Origin: Vitellaria paradoxa | Taxonomy: Eukaryota; Streptophyta; Magnoliopsida; Ericales; Sapotaceae | Direction: 5' to 3' | NCBI GenBank assembly: GCA_019916065.1 | Contig: CM034233.1 | Coordinates: forward strand, 47,942,141 to 48,006,140 | Length of the DNA stretch: 64,000 bases | Shown: positions 24,180-34,997 of the stretch, one piece after another | How the letters are laid out: every line of letters starts with the position of its first letter | How positions within the stretch are numbered: the stretch's first letter is position 1 | The notes under the pieces: generated by a model | What the model was told of the DNA's origin: nothing | The model's database searches: none | The model's input: the letters and a program-made list of their open reading frames with translations, nothing else | Translations under genes and position numbers: made by a program

Positions 24180-26392
24180 TTTAAAAGGATAAAGATAGAA
24201 AACCAGAAAGATCAATCTCGAACATCATCACCCCGACTTGTATGGTTATGCTCAGATGAATCTCAAGCTCTTTGTCTTGATCTCCATCCTCCTTCTTAGT
24301 TCCTCGGGATGCAGTAACCCCTCCTATGAAAATAACTTTGGAGAGATCGTGATTGGGGTAGAGCTTGAGGACTTTCTTCTTTGCATCCATGAACCCATCC
24401 TCGAACGTTTTGGCGAGCTAATCTTGAGCTTCATCGCTTCCCTTGAAATCCTCAATTGCCTTAGCTTTCTACTCTTCCACCTGACCTTGGAGCTCTACCA
24501 GTTGCCTACTGAGCTCCTTAGCCCTCTTTTTGAGGCTTGCACTTTAAGGTTTATCTCGGTAGCCAAAGGCCTTGCTCTAATCCTCCACCTTAGAGATAGC
24601 CTCATCCTGAGTGATCAAGGCCTTCGTCTGTTCTGCTGTGGACCTTGGCATGAGCCTTTTCTAGTTCCTCCTCTAATGAAGAAATATGAACAAGAAGATG
24701 CTTGTTCTTTTTGGTCTCTTGGATGAAGTCCCAATTCTTATTAAGATATCTTGTATAAAGGTCAGTAGATCAAAGTATGACCTAAAAACATAAATTTAAG
24801 GTTAGAACAAGGAGAACGGTTAGTGAATACTAATATCCTATAAGAAAGGAATAAAGAATAATACCTTCACGAGGTTGTGAGCTATATTCTTAGCTAACCT
24901 GCTCAACGAAATTTCCTTCATCTGAGCCAGATCATCAGGAGTAATGATGCTCTCCATCCTCTTAACTACCAGCCCAAAGTCATCCATGACATTTGGTGGC
25001 TTGCATGGCTCAGTATAAGAAGAAAGGATTGCCTCGATCTGCAGTAGGCTGCTTGAAAGAGAAGAAGAAAGAAGTGCTTCCTGCTCAGGGATGACTAATC
25101 CTAAGGGAAAGACATAGTGAGGATGCTCCTAGATTAAGGTAGAAATGAGACCATCATCCCTAAGATCAGCATCAGAATGCCTCTCATTTGGAGGACCCGA
25201 ACTGACCACTTTGGTCCTTTTGAAGGGCCTCGACTCCGACCCAAGAGGCTTATTACCCGACCCTTTATATCATTCCTTGTTAAGCTTTATCTCTTTAGAT
25301 GATTTTGGGAAGTTGACAATAGCTACCTTAATTTCTGTAGTTGAACAAAGAAATAGGCTAGCAGCACATAAAAGGGTAAGGAATGGAAACAACAAAGAAC
25401 TAACTCCTCTCAGGTTCAAACTTAAGAGCTTCCAAGCTCGGTTTAGGGCCAACCATTTGCTCAGCTAGGTTTTTTGCCATCACTGAAAGACAAAAGTGGT
25501 GATCTATTTGTGCTTAAGTAAGTTTTGTTCTTTCTTCCTATTCAGTTGACATGTTGGCCTAGACTTTGGCTAAACAAGATGACAATAAAAGGTTAAAGAT
25601 GTACTATAGAGGGAAAAATAAACAAAAATAGAAGGCCAGGTTGGGCCCCAACTCGGGAGATTGGCATACCTTTCTCGCTCGACTATCCCTATGGTAGGGG
25701 TAACTGATTTTCTTGTCTTCTTTTGTCTCCCTTGGACAAAACTCCTAGCCATCATTGAACATAAAAAAGTGATCCTTCTAATGTTTAATAAAAGAAGGAT
25801 AATCGACTATCAAATTATAATCTTTTACCCAAGCTGAGAAATAAAACCAGCCCCGGTTTGCCTCAACAACCTTATAGCAATAAAAGAACTCATCTGCCAT
25901 GATGTGCTCCTTTATAGTGGCCTTCCAAATGATAACATAGTCGACTACAATTTTCTAACTATTCGGTGTGAGCTAAGTTGCATTCAAATTGAGTTTGGCA
26001 AGCACTTCTCTTATCGGTCGTACCAACAAGAATCGAAGCCCACTCAATAGGGCGGCCTTATACACATTAATGACCCTGAGCGTCAACGAAGAGCACGTTG
26101 AATCCTTGGGTGCGAGCCACTGATAGGGTAAATGTTTTGGGGCTTGGAAGTCCTTAAGAAATGTTTTGAGCTTAGACTTATCGATCACCGAGTGAATCCT
26201 AGCACAGTCAAGATCTAGGTTTCCCCTTCCTGATGCAGACGTCCCCTCATGATGGGAATCAGGGTCACCAATGGAGGACTCAAGGCCATAAATAGAAGAG
26301 GGATTAGGGGCATCAATTCCTGCCAGGGGAAGGATATCAAAGGGTGATTCATCATTTCCCTTAGGGAGTATCAATCTCTAATAGGGCACCAT
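24180..26392 (-). pseudogene. Antisense ORF (aORF) remnant of Tat element
   Basis: The start, MVPY then a TAG, is followed by LILPKGND and an open stretch to 25973 that ends SGLRFLLVRPIREVLAKLNL. It continues LTPNSxKIVVDYVIIW, DEFFYCYKVVEA, RGWFYFSAWV, the pattern of the antisense protein found in several Tat elements whose role is unknown. A coiled-coil segment, KKNKHLLVHISSLEEELEKA, is near 24700. The C-terminus (24390-24181) reads FMDAKKKVLKLYPNHDLSKV. Introns may explain part of the frame breaks, but stops also occur inside conserved blocks, so the copy is dead. Confidence 0.75.
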
Positions 26393-26725
26393 ATTCTTAA
26401 AAGCTACTAAGGTTTGTAACCTATAGTGGTAGTACTCAAAAATTAAAAGGGTGCAAATGGATCTGTGGAATATGAGGTCCTCTATAAATCCTACTATACT
26501 AGGAAGTCTATTCTCTCTCTAATAAAAGCATAAATAGTAGATGAGGAACTAGAGCATAAATGTAAAGGAAATGGAAGTGATAGCAAGGTAGAGCAAGAAA
26601 TGGCATACCAGAGAAAAAGGAAACGAGTCTATTAGATTCAAAACTTGGATATGGCAAACAAACTTGAACGAGAAATAAAGTGTAGGAGTGAAAGAGAAGA
26701 TGTGAATAAAAGAGGGGTTGTTTCA

Positions 26726-26890
26726 AAATTTATAGTCCGAACAAAACCAGGCGGTAAACATCGAAGGAACCGAGTCACTGTGAGCATAATAAGCGAACTC
26801 TGTATTTGCATGTAGTAGGAATATGAAGGAGCGAAATCTTTCATGTATCAGTGCAATGATCGCGGTTACAGTGCATTGAATGCGCACGTG
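26726..26890 (-). promoter_or_regulatory. Promoter-like stretch for the Tat antisense ORF
   Basis: On the minus strand a TATA box (ACTATAAATT, 26735-26727) lies about 340 bases before the ATG of the antisense ORF. A G-box core, CACGTG, is at 26885-26890, upstream of it. The stretch after the TATA box is CT-rich, as in plant 5' untranslated leaders. This is a motif reading only; no transcript evidence exists here. Confidence 0.4.
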
Positions 26891-26940
26891 GTTTAGAAGT
26901 TAACCGATTGATAGATTCCTCTAAGCCTATATAGAGACTT

Positions 26941-26957
26941 AAGGAGTCGGGGACAAC
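26941..26957 (+). promoter_or_regulatory. Tat polypurine tract
   Basis: AAGGAGTCGGGGACAAC lies directly before the TGATG start of the 3' LTR, where plus-strand DNA synthesis is primed. Confidence 0.65.
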
Positions 26958-27041
26958 TGATGAAAGGGATTTCCGTCTATAACTAAAATAACGAATGGGG
27001 CCCTTAGTGATGTTAGACGAGCCTCAGAGAAGGGTGAGCTA
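26958..27041 (+). mobile_element. Tat 3' LTR, left piece
   Basis: TGATGAAAGGGATTTCC through GGTGAGCTA matches 5631-5712 of the 5' LTR. The copia element begins at 27042, and AGCTA at 27037-27041 is the left copy of its target duplication. Confidence 0.85.
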
Positions 27042-29174
27042 TATTAGGATGTATGCCCTAAAGTCATATATTAGATGATGAATTCATTTTAGTTTAATAA
27101 AGAATTCTTATTTAGTTTATCTAAAGTTTGTTTATTACTTATGAATGCATATATTTCATGTGATGAATGTAATCTTTGATTGATTAATGAACTTGATTCA
27201 TGTGTATGAAAGTGTTTAATACACAGGAGATATGAATCTAAGTATTGATCAATCTAGATTTGTTCGCAGTAAGTGATGAGATTGAGACATCTCAACTGAA
27301 AGATTGAAATATTTTAGAATTCTACATAATAGAATGATTTATCCCAATAGAATAGTGGACTCTAAATCTAAAGTGTTGGTGTATAAGACATTAAATAAGA
27401 CAATAATAAGAAACACTTCTAAGCTGTGCTATTTGAAAATTTGTAATTTACTGATAAGGATCTCCAACAATCAACCACAATCACACAATAACAGAAGGCA
27501 TGATAAAACGAAACGAGGAAACCCACAAAGGGAAACCTCTAACAAAACTTTCACTAAAATCAATCGTTGGTTGCAAACTCAAACTCTCGATAGATCGACT
27601 CCTTGACTCTATACTCTGTTGACGTTTACTCGACTCCTCGATTCACTGACTCACCGATTCACCAACTCCTTTAGCGAAAGCCCTTCGACTCCTCGAAAGC
27701 ATGATACTGACTCCTCAGTAGCTTTGCTGAATCGACAGTGTGCTAATCCTAAACCTTCACAAACCTCAAACCCGAACTCCTTCGGATTGAACATGAACAT
27801 GTTGGCTAAGTAATGGAGAGAGTAATTGAACTTTCAAGCTTCTAATATCAAGTGTATTCTCTCTATCTCTAACCCTGACGACGTCCAGAAGATATATATA
27901 GACAAACTGAGGTGGCTAGGGCTTGAACCAATCAAAATAAGCTGGAATAGCATACCTTATGGGAAAGGCGCACCCGCGGGCTTCTCGCAGGCTTCCTGCG
28001 GCCATCCCGCGAGTCAGAGCGGGCTTCCCACACAGCTTAATCTTCAATTTTAGCTCTCGGGATTTTTCCAGCGCCAAACTACGGCCTTCCTGCAGTCATC
28101 CTATGTAAATCAATTCTGAACCTTGTTTGGCTTCCTCAAGACTTCCAGTAGTTTGCAAACATAGCTTTCTTGAGGCCTTCACACTTCTACTTGACTCAAG
28201 ACTATAGTGTCTTAGCCTACACTAAATCTAGACATTACACACCACTATCTTTGACCATGGATTTGCCAATATACAATTTTAGCCTTAACACTATTCATGT
28301 TGATGTATTTCTTATGTTCACTCTAAACATTTGCTCTAAATCCTGAGAGAGCGATGGACACTATTTTATGTGATAATGACTTTAATTCATCAGGAGTGAG
28401 GCTGATTATCATTAGGCCAATACCTCAGTATTTTGGGAAATCATTACATAAACTAGGGAACATACATTATCAAGAAGGAATCCATCATCTCATTTTGGAT
28501 AGAAATATTATCCATTTTAAGAATATATTAACTAATCATTAAATCTGGATCTGGTCATCTTAATAATATGTTATTAAGATGATGACCAACACAAAATGAT
28601 TAAAATAATAGTACTTAGTATATAGAGGGAGGTATCAATTGGAATTGGATAGCTTCCTAATTCTAATTGTCTTTATATCTAGTAGAGGGGCTTAATTACA
28701 AAATTAAAGAATGAACAAGGTGTTTTACGAAATTATTTCAAAAAACTAGGATTGGAATTCAATTATACCTTTGTAGTGGAGTAAGTATAATTATTAGGGA
28801 ATGTATTTGTAATTATGAGATAATTATGGGTAATTTCCTAATTAGCCAACTTAAGTTTATTCACACCTAAGTCCTCTGCTCGTGCCTATATAAAGGATCA
28901 GTCTGTTAGGTTGCCCACACAACCCTAGACGTCAGAAAAACCTTAAGAAGATCCTAATAGGATAAAGAGCAGAAAATCTAAGGGTTTTAACTGTCAGGGA
29001 AGAAAAGTTTAAGAAGCCAAGAGCAAATCAAGAAACAAAAAAAGGTTAGTTTTGTTTATTAATTTGGTTTTTTTGTATTTAGAATAAAATTACATAAGGA
29101 GTTTATATTCTTTCATGCATGATCGATCCGAAAAAATTTTGAAAACCTATTCCACTGTGTTCTTGATTCCTACA
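27042..29174 (+). mobile_element. Copia 5' LTR, carrying a solo LTR
   Basis: It starts TATTAGGATG, a decayed TGTTGAGATG as in the 3' copy, and ends CCTACA. The 857-bp insertion is at 27434-28290 with CTATT on both sides. A TATA-like CTATATAAAGGAT lies at 28887-28899. Confidence 0.9.
27434..28290 (-). mobile_element. Solo copia LTR nested in copia LTR
   Basis: CTATT occurs at 27429-27433 and 28291-28295, giving exact target duplications. On the minus strand it starts TGTTAAGGCTAAAATTG and ends ATTTTCA. It matches the LTR at 51288-52040, which still has the copia polypurine tract next to it. The minus-strand TATA box is near 27886-27895, and the GC-rich patch with CCCGCGGG words is at 27966-28095. 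Confidence 0.9.
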
Positions 29175-29176
29175 GT

Positions 29177-29188
29177 TGGTATCGGAGC
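29177..29188 (+). promoter_or_regulatory. Copia primer binding site (initiator tRNA-Met)
   Basis: TGGTATCGGAGC follows the LTR end by two bases and differs by one base from the initiator tRNA-Met complement. Confidence 0.85.
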
Positions 29189-31075
29189 AATCTTGTATGA
29201 TTTTTTATAACTTCTTGTTAGTTCATGGAATTAAATTGAGTTTTATTTTAATTTATTTATGCAAGTTTTATTAATTAATTTCGGTACATAATACTAATTA
29301 GATTATAATTAATAAGAAAAGAAAAAGAAATTCTCGCCAGAAGAATGAGTTTCTCAAATTTCTTTTTTTGGTTTGACCAAAGAGTTGGAAAAGAAAACAA
29401 AAGAAAAAGGTTTTGAAATTTTTTTAATTTTTTAATTTCTTTTAAGTTGTTTCTTTAGAAAAAAAAAAAAAACACGATGTCTTGTGACGCTAGGCACAAG
29501 TCTAATTTGTCAAAACTTCTTGGTGCAGGGGAGTTTTACTCTAGACAAACAATTCACAATTTTTTACTTTTTTTTTGGGAAGGTGCTAGCAGCTTAACAA
29601 CTGATTGCTCAAAGTTAGAATAATTCTAAGGCTTTGTTTGTTTGATCCAAATTCTAAAAACTTCGTTATTTGGTTGTTTTGGCATCAAACTAAATTCATT
29701 TTGATACCAATTTTTTTTCTGTAGCTTTGTAATAACTTGATAAATGTCTTTAAAAATTAAAGATTAATTTTTGAATATTTTAAATACTTTTAAAAATTAT
29801 ACGTCTTTGAAAATAAGATTTTTGGCTCAAAACAAGGCCAAGTATTTTTGCTAATTTTTTGCTTTCATTCTAGATATTCTTTAATGTATGATTAAAGATT
29901 TGCAATTAATTAATATAAATATAAGAATTAATAATTGTTATTGATCATAACTTTGCATAATTTTCATAACTTGCAATTTTATTGTCGTTTAAAATTATTT
30001 ATTTATGAATGTTTATATATGATTATTATAAATGTGACATGAGGATCTCTTGGTCAACAGGAAAAGGTTGTATAAATTTATATGGAAAACTTGTACAGGG
30101 CAATAAACTTGGTTTTCCCATGAAAAGGCAGGTTTATTAGTTTCCCTATTTCGTCATTTGTTTTTCTCAATTGTTTAGAAATTATGTATGCCCATTCGTG
30201 TGCATAGGTTTTATGTAATATTAAATATTGAAGAAACGAAGAGGATTAAGGAGACCAAGGAGGCTGAGTTCAACGTTAAGTTATAGATTCTATGTAGGTT
30301 TTATATTGTGAATCAGAAACCCAAAGAGAAATGTTGTTTATGTTTATGCATATTTATACTGTGTGCAATGTTATTATGTTTGACAATATACATGTGATGC
30401 ATGCAATCTAGGAAACTCAATTTTTTTTTTCAAATCCATGAACTTAAAAAGGGAAATCATTCATAACTTGCTTTAAAATTTTGTAAAAGGAAATCTTTTT
30501 CAAAATTAAAATTTATTTTTGAAAATAAAAGAAAGCAAGACATAACGATTAATTTTAAATTATCCACAATCTAAAATTCAAGTGTTGGTCTTCTATTTTT
30601 GGTTGATAATAAGATGAGGATAAGCATCTTGAGTCATCTTTGAGTGGCCATCCCCTATGGAAGGTGCTTATTCTCATTAGCTATATAAGATTGAATCTCT
30701 TAGGATAAGGATCATTGAGACAGGGTAAGGGTGATTCCCCCCACGAGAATGCTTACTCAAAACGGTTATCTTTCATTCAAGATAATGGTTTGCACTTGAT
30801 CAAAAAGGAAATAACTATTGTCCCCACGACTTTATTATTTTTCTTTTGAAGACCAAATATATGGTATGAGATGCCTAGTTGATATTATAAAGGATTTCAT
30901 CCTCTTAAGCATATAAGTAGCTTTTGACTTCCCTATGAAGCATATTATTTATATGGATTAAGTCCTAATGTATTCATTTATAGTGTCTTGATGATAACAC
31001 TATTGGATAATGAAAACAAAAGTATATTTTTTGTTTGTATCCATATTTAATAATCCTTTTCTTTTTTTTTATTAG
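29189..31075 (+). other. Copia untranslated leader, no gene seen
   Basis: About 1.9 kb of AT-rich sequence lies between the PBS and the gag ATG. It has no supported coding region. The repeated TTTTGAAAATAAAA-type tracts and a 30600-30950 stretch of mixed composition show no recognised motif. Such leaders are usually shorter in copia elements, so small insertions may be present. Confidence 0.5.
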
Positions 31076-31930
31076 ATGTCATCATTTAATCATCTCTCTA
31101 TCATACTCAATCAAAACAATCTTACTGGGCCAATCAAAACAATCTCATTGGGCAAAATTATGTTGATTGAAAACAAAACCTCGATGTTGTACTTACTGCT
31201 GAGGGTATAATTTTATTCTCGCTATTGTATGTCCAACATTACCAACAGAAGGTGAATCTCAGGAGCATAATTGCCATGTAAAATGGGTAAAGGATGATGA
31301 GATGGCTCGGTGTTATATTATAGTATCGATGTCCATTGTCTTACAGCATCAACACCAGAGTATGGATACAGCTTATGATATCATGTTCAACCTCAAGGAG
31401 ATGTTTGGGGAACAAAGTAGGCCTACTAGACAAACTACTAGCAAATCATTATTGAACACTAAGAATGAAATCATTATTGAACACTGAGATGGCTGAAGGA
31501 ACTCCAGTAGAAGAACATGTTTTAAAAATGATGGATTATTTAAACATATTGGAGGTCCTTGGGCTGAAATTGATGGAGGTCCCAAATTGATATTATGCTT
31601 AAGTCACTACTTGGCTCTTTTAACCAATTCAAGTTAAATGTTAACATGAACAAACATGATTTTTCATTAGCAGAGCTTCTTAATGCTCTGAAGGTAGTGG
31701 AGGGTATTATCAAGAGCAATCCTACTATTTACCTTGTTGCAGTTTCTTCTTCTAAGCCTAAGCATAAGGGTAAGGGTAAAGGAAAGAAGAAAGTTGGTCC
31801 CAAAGGCACCAAGGATGCTAGCGCTATCCCAATAGTGAACAGAGGGAACAAAAAGAAAGCAAATGCCAAGCCAAAAGGAAAATGTTTCCACTGCGATGTG
31901 AAAAGGACATTGGAAGAGGAATTGCCCTAC
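31076..31930 (+). pseudogene. Copia gag remnant
   Basis: ATG at 31076 starts MSSFNHLSIILNQNNLTGP, a typical copia gag opening. DEMARCYIIVSMSIVLQHQHQSM and YDIMFNLKEMFGEQSR follow near 31298-31420 and SFNQFKLNVNMNKHDFSLAELLNALKVVEGI near 31620-31715. A Lys/Gly-rich linker leads to a zinc knuckle reduced to CFHCDVK at 31886. A short duplication (ATTGAACACT, 31453 and 31476) and stops break the frame. Confidence 0.85.
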
Positions 31931-32909
31931 CTATCTAGCACAAAGGCGTGCAGGTACACAATCACGTGTCATGGAAGTAAGATTTTTAGTAGGTACTTCA
32001 TATTCTTGGTGTGTAGATTCCAGGGCAACTATCACATTTGTAATTTGTTGCAGGGGTTTCAGGAAGCCAAGAGGCCAAGTGATGGAGAGGCTTGCTTGCA
32101 CATCGGTGATGGCTTTAAGATTGTTGCTATTTCAGTTGGACTAGTTAAATTATTTTTTAGTAATAAAACTTTAGTTTTAAAAAATTGCTTTAATGTACCT
32201 AGCATTAGAAGAAATTTAATTTTAGTTTCTTGTTTAATTAAAAGAGGATATTCAATTGTTTTTAACTCTTATTGAGTTAAATGGTTCTTTTATTTGCTCT
32301 GGTGCATTGGCAAATGGCTTATATTTGATTATTCTACAATTGAATGATATTCATAACATAGAAAGCAATAATTCACAACCATCATCATCATCATTTATTT
32401 CACCAAATCTTAAAATAAAAGTTTCTTCAAGTAATCTAACATATCTTTGGCATTTGAGGCTTGCTCATGTTAATTTGAATAGGATAACAAAGTTGGTAAA
32501 GGAAGGTACTTTATCTTCATTGGCAATAGAGCCATTACCAACTTTTGTCTTCTACTTGGAGGGTAAAATGACTAGGAGACTGAACAGAGCCAAAGATTTA
32601 TTAGAGTTAGTTCACACAAATGTGTGTGGACCTCTGAATGTCAGAGCTTAGGGAGGTTATAAATATTTCATCACTCTCATGGATGATTGCTCTAGTAACT
32701 TTAGTAAATCTCTGATTGAGGTGGCGAATATCTCTCTAGTAACTTCAGTAAATATTTGTTGGATAATGGGATTATATGTCTCAGTTGTCTACATCGGGCA
32801 CGCCTCAGTGGAATGGTGTAGCTAAGATAAGAAAGATGACTGTTTTAGATATGGTTAGATCAATATAAGCTATTCTAATCTGTTTATATTTCTTTTAGGA
32901 TATGCCTTA
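31931..32909 (+). pseudogene. Copia protease, pre-integrase and truncated integrase remnant
   Basis: The protease is visible near 31980-32270 as VDSRATITFV, then VLKNCFNVPSIRRNLILVSCLIKRGYSI. The GAG-pre-integrase piece is LTYLWHLRLAHVNLNRITKLVKEG near 32437-32510. Integrase reads GGYKYFITLMDDCS, then jumps to a near-terminal segment (LSTSGTPQWNGV-like, then FLLGYAL), so most of the catalytic core is deleted. It is then cut by the solo LTR at 32910. Confidence 0.8.
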
Positions 32910-33394
32910 TGATTAGCATGCATTATTGTAAAATTATATATATATTGAGCATGCTAATTATGAATTTACAATTATAATTGGCGATGTGTTAGCGTGATTA
33001 TCTCATTTCCATGCATTCTTGGTGTGTGTATATTTCAGGTGATATAATATGGTGTTTTTGGCCCAAACAACACCAAGGTTGCATGTGAGGAGGAGCCATC
33101 CCAAGGCATAAGATCAACTACCATGGGTGCCAAGGAGAAGGAAGTGGTTTGAAGTTCAAAATAGTTGAAGTGATGTGCGGTTGAAGTTCCAGCTCAACAC
33201 CCTCTCCGTTTTACAGCCATAACTTTTTCGTCACAACTCGAAATGGTTACATTCTTTTTGCGTTGGAAAGAAGACTCGAAGCCCTACAGCTTTGCTGGTT
33301 TAGGTGAAGCCTGAATCTATCATCTTCAATGTCAAAATCGCATCGGAAGTCAGGGATAGAAAGCTGTCAAAGAAGAACTGTTCACTGTAGTTGC

Positions 33395-33615
33395 AGATGG
33401 CCGCCCCACCTAGACCCATGGGCGCCCCACCACAAGCATGGGCGCCCCACCTAGACCCATGGGCGCCCCTGAGGACCCTTGGGCGCCCCACTCTTCATCA
33501 GGTGGGCGCCCACAGAGAGAGAGTTCTAACTGCTGTTTTTGGCTATCTCTTTGAGGACTTCATCAAACACTTGTACCATGGGCGCCCCACCTCAGCCATG
33601 GGCGCCCATGAGGAC
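33395..33615 (+). repeat. GGGCGCCC word cluster in solo LTR
   Basis: Seven exact copies of the palindrome GGGCGCCC occur in about 190 bp, most inside the longer unit CCATGGGCGCCCCACC. A variant GGCCGCCCC begins the cluster. The surrounding LTR is AT-rich. The cluster ends about 85 bp before the TATA box. Confidence 0.9.
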
Positions 33616-34198
33616 TCTTCCAGCACAAGTTTAGAATAAGTTTGAGCTATATTTTTACCTTTATGCCCTTGTAATATACGTTGATATAAAAGGTTGAAAA
33701 TCTGATGTAGGAGGGGTCGAAACCCTATGCACTTCTTCTCTTTCTCTTTGTTTAGTTTAGATTAGGGTTAGATGTTTTCATCTCGTGTTGGATTGACGGA
33801 AGCTTTATTTTTTCATCTTCGCATTAAGATTAATTGGTAAGTTTCATTCGTTACTTCGTTTTAATTAAAAGTTTATTATTTTCTTTATCTTTGTTCTTTG
33901 TTTTCACTTCGTAGTACTTCGTAGTCATTGTTAGTGTTTGATTTGCTTTCGAAATTGCTTTAGCTTATTTCTATATCCTTCGTTTTCATGTTTGAGTGCT
34001 TGATGAAGGTTATTTTCTTTTTGAAAGGCTTTGTTAATACTTTCGCAATGTTAGGCTAGGGTTAGTTCTTGGCTTCAAGCCATTGAAAGTGGTGAAGTAG
34101 TTGGTGAACTCAAATGTAAACGAGTTTTATTTAACAAAATATATTTTGGACTTTTAATTGGAATTTCATAGTAAGCTAGGGTTCTCTTGAAACCTACT

Positions 34199-34560
34199 CA
34201 CCCGTGTCACAACCGTAGCTTGGTTACAAGTTTTCACTTGTGCACACCAAGTGTTCGGTTTAATGTCCCGGTGAGTTAGAATCTGATTTTTCAAGATCCA
34301 AATTAGATTTTCTTACAAAATCAGTCACCCGTGTTAAAACCAAAGCTTGGTTACGATTGGCCACTCGTGCAAACCAAGTGGTTGGTTCAATGGCCCGGTG
34401 ATTCGAACCTTATTTTCATAAAACCACAGCATGAGGTTTTCTTAAGAAACCGATTCACCTGTGTTATAATTGAAGCCTAGTTATGAGTTGATGCTTATGC
34501 ACACTAGGTGTTCGATTTAATGTCCCGGTGAGTCTGAAACCAATTTCAAAAGCCTCCACT
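34199..34560 (+). repeat. Three tandem copies of a 127-130 bp unit
   Basis: CACCCGTGT starts copies at 34199, 34326 and 34456. Each has AGCTTGGTTAC, then ACCAAGTG and GGTTYAATGNCCCGGTGA. Copies are diverged, so the expansion is older than the solo LTR insertion or arose in the parent family. Confidence 0.8.
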
Positions 34561-34997
34561 TACTCTGAATTCCATAAATTAGTTTTTAATGAAATATCTT
34601 CCGACTAGCAATGCATGTGCGTTTGTTAGGTTGAGTTATAAATGCGTTTGAGTAAACCACTACCCACTACTGGATTTGGTTCGAAGCCAAGATCATTTTA
34701 GTTAGTTTATTTTCAATATTTGCATTCTAGTTTAATATTTATTTTCAATATTTGCATTCTAGTTTAATATCACAATTTGCTTCGCTCCACCATTCTCAAC
34801 CCAGCCATATTCAAATCACTTTGTAATTCAAAAATTAGTTTAGATTAGCTTAGGCTCACCTACTAATTAAGAGAACAAGTCTAGTGTCTTTTAACATAGC
34901 CCTCCATGTGGAGATGACCTCGGTTCTCACCGAGTAAGACTACAACCACTCTCTTGCACTTGAGAGGTAGAACCCGAACATATTTTAGGGTCGATCA

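Larger units (their letters stand above)
24088..26957. mobile_element. Tat 3' internal region, downstream of Tekay insertion
   Basis: This block continues the Tat element after 12415 and runs to its polypurine tract (AAGGAGTCGGGG, 26941-26952). Its only recognisable content is the minus-strand ORF remnant at 24180-26392 and a promoter-like stretch for it. No plus-strand coding region was seen. Confidence 0.8.
32910..34997 (+). mobile_element. Solo LTR nested in copia integrase
   Basis: CCTTA flanks both ends (32905-32909, 34998-35002), and the copia reading GYALETTMYIL resumes exactly across it. It starts TGATTAGC and ends GGGTCGATCA. Its last 100 bp share the TGACCTCGG, CACCGAGTAA, and GGTAGAACCCGAACA blocks with the minus-strand solo LTR at 16949. 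A TATA box (GATATAAAAGG) is at 33683-33693, with GGGCGCCC words upstream (33395-33615). At 2088 bp it is long for an LTR; a likely Ty3/gypsy source. Confidence 0.9.

Noticed and set aside
24238..24726. 162-codon plus-strand frame
   Set aside because: It is the opposite strand of the conserved C-terminal part of the Tat antisense ORF.
27960..28100. CpG island or rRNA-like fragment
   Set aside because: The GC-rich patch is part of a solo copia LTR, has a matching copy at 51738-51875, and shows no rRNA motif.
28354..28542. Small protein in copia 5' LTR
   Set aside because: The frame lies in an LTR and is not kept in the 3' LTR copy at 37460-37650.
33391..33639. Open frames on both strands over the GGGCGCCC cluster
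   Set aside because: They arise from the palindromic repeat itself, which reads open in several frames. It lies upstream of an LTR TATA box in a solo LTR.
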